A stretch of 10,094 nt of DNA, taken from assembly GCA_012961925.1 (NCBI GenBank), contig DTYK01000307.1:1-10094 (forward strand). The letters run 5' to 3'. Shown here piece by piece: positions 6,436-10,094 of the stretch. The notes under the pieces are model-generated. The model was not told where the DNA came from. It did not search any database and saw only the letters and a list, made by a program, of their open reading frames with translations. The stretch is from Candidatus Latescibacterota bacterium. GTDB taxonomy: Bacteria > Latescibacterota > MVCY01 > DTYK01. The translations under genes were made by a program, and so were the position numbers. The number at the start of each line of letters is the position of its first letter. Within the stretch, counting starts at the first letter, position 1.

Positions 6436-6457
6436 AATTTGTACCAAATTTGTGCCA
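6436..6457. repeat. Two tandem 11-base repeats, possible operator
   Basis: AATTTGTACCA (6436-6446) is followed at once by AATTTGTGCCA (6447-6457), differing by one base. The 11-base period would place both copies on the same face of the helix. A related TTGTGCCAA occurs again near 6324-6332. The repeats begin a few bases after the predicted tilS start site and lie in the region transcribed from both facing promoters. Binding of a regulator is inference; no known operator is recognised. Confidence 0.45.
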
Positions 6458-6491
6458 AATACATATCAAAATTGGTCAAAGGCCCAAAATC

Positions 6492-6520
6492 AATATAAAC
6501 AAGTGGACTGTGTTTGTCAA
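6492..6520 (-). promoter_or_regulatory. Sigma70-type promoter, probably of the URO-D gene
   Basis: TTGACA (6520-6515), exactly 17 bases, then TATATT (6497-6492) on the minus strand. It is the better of the two promoters in this gap. Transcription would start near 6485 and give an unusually long leader of about 280 bases before ATG 6202, running through the tilS promoter in antisense. Confidence 0.75.
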
Positions 6521-6586
6521 TAAAAGAGACAGGCACTTAGTGTTTTTTTCCTATTACGGAAAGGTCATTTCTGTTTGAGGGACAGG

Positions 6587-7990
6587 ATGGAATTGATAGA
6601 TGGAGTTCTGGACTTCATAACCCGGTTTAAGATGTTTGCTCCCGGCGAGAAGGTGGTGGTCGCTGTATCGGGAGGACCGGACTCGGTTGCTCTCCTTGAT
6701 ATTCTCACTGTTCTTAAGGATCGGCTGGAGATCAGCCTACACGTTGCGCACCTTGATCATGGACTGCGGGCGGAGGATTCACAGCGAGATGCTGAGTTTG
6801 TCCGGGATCTGGCGGCTAAGTATAACCTTCCCGCTACTGTGGCATATCGGAATGTAAGGGAATTCCTCAAGAAACACAGGTTCTCCCTTGAGGAAGGAGC
6901 CAGGGTGGTGAGATACACTTTCCTGAAGGAGGTTGCTGAAGAGGTATCGGCCCAAAAGATCGCTACCGCCCATACCCTGGACGATCAAGCCGAAACAATC
7001 TTATTCCGCGTATTGCGAGGAGCTGGGGTTCAGGGTCTGGTGGGGATACCCCCTGTGAGAGAGGGCCTCTTTGTCAGACCGTTATTAAAGGTGACCCGAA
7101 GGGAAATCCTCGATTTCCTTGCCACCCGCGGGCTGACCTTCAGGCACGACCGTTCGAACGAAGACCTCAGGTACATTCGGAACAGGATCAGACACAGTCT
7201 CATTCCTTATCTCAAGCAGGAGTATAATCCGAAGATCGTGATGGCCCTTGACAGGATGGCAGATATCCTACGGGCCGAGGATGAATTCATCGAAGAGACC
7301 GCTGGCCAGATCTTCAACTCCGTCATGAAAAACCGTGACAAGAGAAAAATTATACTTGATATTAAAAGGATTTTGGGTTATCATATATCCATAAAACGAA
7401 GAGTCCTGCGGAAGGCCCTTTATCTATTGACAGAAGGTGTTGTCCCTGAATTTAAAGATATAGAGCGGCTCGTTGAATTAAAGGTTTCCAAATCCCGGCT
7501 TTTTCAACTTGGTTTCCAGATCACCGCTCAGAAGTGGGATGACCTGCTCATCCTGAAGCGGGGGAATGTGCCCCCATTCCGGAGGCCGGTGAGCATACCA
7601 GGCAGGACTGACCTGAGGGAACTTGACGCTCACCTCTACGTTAAGATTCTTGCCCAGGAAGGCCTTCTAACTGGAGGGTTAGGTTCCGACCCCCAGGTTG
7701 CATTCCTTGATTTAAATTCCATCAAGGGCGGGATTGCGGTACGAAGTCGCTGTACAGGTGATGTGATCCAGCCTTTGGGCATGAAAGGGCACACAAAGAA
7801 GGTAAAGGACCTTTTAATCGATCGGAAAATACCTCGCATCCTCAGGGATGAAATCCCGTTGCTTGTGGATCAGGAGAAAGTGCTCTGGGTGGTGGGGGTG
7901 GAGATAAACGAGCTGTGCAGGGTAACATTGGAGAGCAAGCAGGTTTTGAAGATTCAATTCGAGAGGGACGGTGAAATAGACCATGGCTGA
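6587..7990 (+). CDS. tilS: tRNA(Ile)-lysidine synthetase TilS
   Basis: A 467-residue ATP-dependent enzyme that joins lysine to C34 of the CAU-anticodon tRNA-Ile, so that it reads AUA and is charged with isoleucine instead of methionine. The PP-loop SGGPDS is at 28-33 within VVVAVSGGPDSVALLDIL. HLDHGLR and TAHTLDDQAETILFRVLRG follow in the N-terminal ATPase domain, then RNRIRHSLIPYLKQEYNP. The C-terminal domain has RSRCTGDVIQPLGMKGHTKK, VKDLLIDRKIPRILRDEIPL and WVVGVEIN. Length is normal for the longer bacterial form. ATG 6587 has GAGGG (6577-6581) five bases ahead; a TTG at 6575 would absorb that site. The stop overlaps the ftsH start by eight bases, suggesting translational coupling. A CAU tRNA gene lies 1.8 kb upstream but is more likely Met than its substrate. 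Confidence 0.97.
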   Translation: MELIDGVLDFITRFKMFAPGEKVVVAVSGGPDSVALLDILTVLKDRLEISLHVAHLDHGLRAEDSQRDAEFVRDLAAKYNLPATVAYRNVREFLKKHRFSLEEGARVVRYTFLKEVAEEVSAQKIATAHTLDDQAETILFRVLRGAGVQGLVGIPPVREGLFVRPLLKVTRREILDFLATRGLTFRHDRSNEDLRYIRNRIRHSLIPYLKQEYNPKIVMALDRMADILRAEDEFIEETAGQIFNSVMKNRDKRKIILDIKRILGYHISIKRRVLRKALYLLTEGVVPEFKDIERLVELKVSKSRLFQLGFQITAQKWDDLLILKRGNVPPFRRPVSIPGRTDLRELDAHLYVKILAQEGLLTGGLGSDPQVAFLDLNSIKGGIAVRSRCTGDVIQPLGMKGHTKKVKDLLIDRKIPRILRDEIPLLVDQEKVLWVVGVEINELCRVTLESKQVLKIQFERDGEIDHG

Positions 7991-10025
7991 GAGAAGAGAA
8001 GATAAAGGGAGTCCGAGACGAGGAAGGAAGGTTCCTCCCTCAACAAGGCCCAAGAAGAGACCGCCGGACAAAGAGAATTTTGAGTGGAAAAAGGGTCTCA
8101 GAACACTGATCTTCTGGGTATTTCTGATCCTGATATCGGTCACTACATACCGATATTTCAGCAGTGCCTTTTCCGGTGAGACGGAGGTCTCTTATACCGA
8201 CTACCTTCGGTTCTTAAAGGGTGGGAATATCAAAAGCGCTAAGATCGTTGAGACCGATTTTCATGGTTTACTTACAGACGGAAGAAGGATCGTGGTAAAT
8301 CTGGGTACGATTGACTCAGAGACCAAGAAGGAGTGGGAGAAGTATGGGGTTGAGTTCACCTTTCAAGAAAAGGCGAGGTGGCTGACTTTCTTCATGGGTA
8401 CATTGCCGTGGATTCTGATCTTCGGGATCTGGTTTTTGCTTTTCAGACACATGCAGGCCGGACCCAGGGGGGTCTTTTCCTTCGGGAAGAGCAGGGCCAA
8501 GCTCCTCACCCAGGATCGTCCGAAGATATCTTTCAAGGACGTGGCCGGAGTGGATGAGGCGAAGGAGGAACTTCGGGAGGTGATTGAGTTTCTGAAAGAT
8601 CCGGCGAAATTCCAGAGGTTGGGAGGTAAGATTCCAAAGGGTACCCTGTTACTGGGGCCTCCAGGCACGGGCAAGACCCTTTTGGCGAGGGCTGTGGCCG
8701 GGGAGGCTGAGGTTCCCTTCCTCAGCATAAGCGGTTCGGACTTTGTAGAGATGTTTGTTGGCGTGGGGGCGTCCAGGGTGAGGGACCTCTTCATCCAGGG
8801 CAAAAACAACGCCCCGTGCATCATCTTCATCGATGAAATAGACGCCGTGGGACGACTTCGCGGGGCAGGAATCGGAGGAGGACACGATGAGAGAGAACAG
8901 ACGCTGAATCAGCTCCTGGTCGAAATGGATGGCTTCGAGTCCACGGACGGCGTTATTATAATTGCTGCAACAAACCGCCCGGATGTCCTCGACCCGGCCC
9001 TTTTACGTCCCGGCAGGTTCGACCGTCAGATCGTCATTGATCGTCCCGACCTGAAGGGTAGGGAGGGGATCCTTAAGGTACATACCAGAAATATCCCGCT
9101 TGACGAGGATGTGGACCTGGGCATCATAGCCAGAGGAACACCCGGGCTCTCAGGTGCCGACCTGGCGAACATAGTTAACGAAGCCACGCTTCTGGCATCC
9201 CGTCGTGACCGTGACAAGGTGACGATGGCAGACTTCGAAGAGGCCATGGACAAGGTTATGATGGGTGCTGAACGTAGGAGTCTGGTCATCTCAGAAGATG
9301 AGAAGAGGAGCATTGCCTATCATGAGGCGGGACATGCACTGGTATCGAAGCTGACCCCCGGTGCGGATCCTGTTCATAAAGTGACGATTATCCCCCGTGG
9401 GAGGGCCCTTGGCCTGACTCACTACCTACCTCTGGACGAAAGGCACACACATTCAAAGGCTTATTGTGTAAGGGTCTTGACCCATCTGCTCGGCGGAAGG
9501 GCAGCGGAGAAGATCGTCTTTGATGATGTCACCACGGGGGCAGGAAATGACATTGAACAGGCTACAGTATTGGCACGGAAGATGGTCTGTGACTGGGGAA
9601 TGAGCGAGAAGCTGGGGCCTCTGACCTTCGGCAAGAAAGAGGAAGAGATCTTTCTTGGCAGGGAGATCGCCCAACACAGGGATTATAGTGAGAAGACAGC
9701 CGTTGCTATCGATGAAGAGGTGCGCAATCTTGTGGAAGGGGCAGAGAAAAGGGCTATCAAACTGCTGAGGGAGAACATCGACAAACTTCATGCCCTTGCC
9801 GCTGCCCTTTTGGAACGTGAGGTCTTAAACGGTGTACAGATAGACGAGATCATAAGTCAAGAACAAGGGAATAGGACCGGTTCACGGAGGCGCAGCTCCA
9901 GAGGAAGACGACCAACCACAGGACAAAGGGCCAAAGGTGAGAAAAGAGTAGCCGAACCAGCAGCTGCAGCATCAAGTTCTGCGGGTTCCCTTCGAAGCGA
10001 GGAAGACCATACTCCCTCCCGTTAA
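7983..10025 (+). CDS. ftsH: ATP-dependent zinc metalloprotease FtsH
   Basis: A 680-residue membrane-anchored AAA+ protease that extracts and degrades membrane and short-lived cytosolic proteins as a hexamer. Membrane segments lie at about 41-58 and 133-155, flanking a short periplasmic domain. The AAA module has GPPGTGKT at 225-232 (Walker A), the pore loop FVGV at 258-261, IIFIDEIDAVGR at 280-291 (Walker B) and NRPDVLDPALLRPGRFDR at 331-348 (second region of homology with arginine fingers). The zinc site is HEAGH at 447-451 with Asp523 in TGAGNDIEQAT. A basic, proline-rich segment of about 38 residues precedes the first membrane helix and is longer than in E. coli. The last 50 residues are low-complexity, with SRRRSSRGRR and an Ala/Ser run. 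ATG 7983 lies inside the last codons of tilS (ATGGCTGA overlap); only a weak GGTGA precedes it, in line with coupling. Confidence 0.98.
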   Translation: MAERREDKGSPRRGRKVPPSTRPKKRPPDKENFEWKKGLRTLIFWVFLILISVTTYRYFSSAFSGETEVSYTDYLRFLKGGNIKSAKIVETDFHGLLTDGRRIVVNLGTIDSETKKEWEKYGVEFTFQEKARWLTFFMGTLPWILIFGIWFLLFRHMQAGPRGVFSFGKSRAKLLTQDRPKISFKDVAGVDEAKEELREVIEFLKDPAKFQRLGGKIPKGTLLLGPPGTGKTLLARAVAGEAEVPFLSISGSDFVEMFVGVGASRVRDLFIQGKNNAPCIIFIDEIDAVGRLRGAGIGGGHDEREQTLNQLLVEMDGFESTDGVIIIAATNRPDVLDPALLRPGRFDRQIVIDRPDLKGREGILKVHTRNIPLDEDVDLGIIARGTPGLSGADLANIVNEATLLASRRDRDKVTMADFEEAMDKVMMGAERRSLVISEDEKRSIAYHEAGHALVSKLTPGADPVHKVTIIPRGRALGLTHYLPLDERHTHSKAYCVRVLTHLLGGRAAEKIVFDDVTTGAGNDIEQATVLARKMVCDWGMSEKLGPLTFGKKEEEIFLGREIAQHRDYSEKTAVAIDEEVRNLVEGAEKRAIKLLRENIDKLHALAAALLEREVLNGVQIDEIISQEQGNRTGSRRRSSRGRRPTTGQRAKGEKRVAEPAAAASSSAGSLRSEEDHTPSR

Positions 10026-10045
10026 CCGCTGAGGAAGTGCTGGAG

Positions 10046-10094
10046 ATGGACAAGGCCAAGATCGAGATGGGTGTGAGGATGTTGCTTGAGGGGA
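10046..10094 (+). CDS. folE: Probable GTP cyclohydrolase I, first codons (cut by window edge)
   Basis: Only 16 codons are visible: MDKAKIEMGVRMLLEG. This resembles the N-terminal helix of FolE, where the family has a motif like KIExAVRxLLExIGEDP. FolE opens the GTP ring to make dihydroneopterin triphosphate for folate. The catalytic and zinc-binding parts lie outside the window, so the call rests on a short match. ATG 10046 has GAGGAAG (10031-10037) eight bases upstream. An in-frame GTG at 10037 overlaps that site and is less likely. It begins 20 bases after the ftsH stop with no terminator between, so it belongs to the tilS-ftsH operon. Confidence 0.6.
   Translation, partial: MDKAKIEMGVRMLLEG

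Larger units (their letters stand above)
6203..6586. other. AT-rich intergenic control region between the URO-D gene and tilS
   Basis: A 384-base gap with no convincing gene. It holds a plus-strand promoter (6396-6424), a minus-strand promoter (6492-6520) facing it, two tandem 11-base repeats between them (6436-6457), and an imperfect hairpin in the URO-D leader (6266-6274 with 6282-6290, one bulge). A minus-strand open frame over 6219-6536 begins with GTG, lacks a Shine-Dalgarno and overlaps both promoters. A short plus-strand frame (6396-6578) starts inside the -35 box. I consider both non-coding. Confidence 0.6.

Noticed and set aside
6219..6536. Minus-strand open frame of 105 codons in the URO-D leader
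   Set aside because: GTG start without a ribosome site; it spans both promoters and has an AT-driven composition with no recognisable motif.
6396..6578. Plus-strand open frame of 60 codons before tilS
   Set aside because: Its start lies inside the -35 box of the tilS promoter, so the transcript would not contain it.
1..10094. CRISPR array, insertion sequence ends or toxin-antitoxin pair
   Set aside because: I saw no regularly spaced repeats, transposase motifs or paired small genes anywhere in the window.

Overview
The window looks like chromosomal housekeeping sequence from an anaerobic Gram-negative bacterium, most like a Desulfobacterota/'deltaproteobacterial' lineage. This is inferred from moderate GC with clear sigma70-type promoters, good Shine-Dalgarno sites, a short FtsY made of the NG domain only, the tilS-ftsH linkage, and a URO-D superfamily protein of the kind common in syntrophic and sulfate-reducing anaerobes. 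No species can be named from the sequence alone.

The left part (1-4625) is read on the minus strand. From its upstream end it holds ftsY (signal recognition particle receptor), tex (S1-domain transcription/RNA-binding protein), a slipin/stomatin-like SPFH membrane protein with its own promoter, a strong intrinsic terminator or attenuator, and the first part of a 2-hydroxyacid (phosphoglycerate-type) dehydrogenase cut by the window edge. ftsY and tex probably share the ftsY promoter at 4597-4625. A back-to-back promoter on the plus strand drives a CAU-anticodon tRNA, most likely elongator tRNA-Met (4702-4778), which has its own intrinsic terminator.

The middle (4779-6586) is the only accessory-looking part. 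Just after the tRNA terminator lies a decayed tyrosine-recombinase C-terminus on the minus strand. It has lost the catalytic tyrosine and one box-II residue and carries an in-frame stop, so it is the scar of an element that used this tRNA locus. Beside it is an intact URO-D superfamily gene of unknown substrate. It is followed by a 384-bp AT-rich intergenic region with two near-consensus promoters that face each other, and two tandem 11-bp repeats in the stretch where both leaders overlap.

The right part (6587-10094) is a plus-strand operon: tilS (tRNA-Ile lysidine synthetase), ftsH (membrane AAA+ zinc protease, overlapping tilS by 8 bases) and the first codons of what looks like folE (GTP cyclohydrolase I).

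I do not see a clearly new multi-gene system. The points most worth a second look are the integrase scar at the tRNA, the orphan URO-D protein and its overlapping-promoter control region, the altered YqgF motif in Tex, and the hairpin directly in front of the dehydrogenase start.
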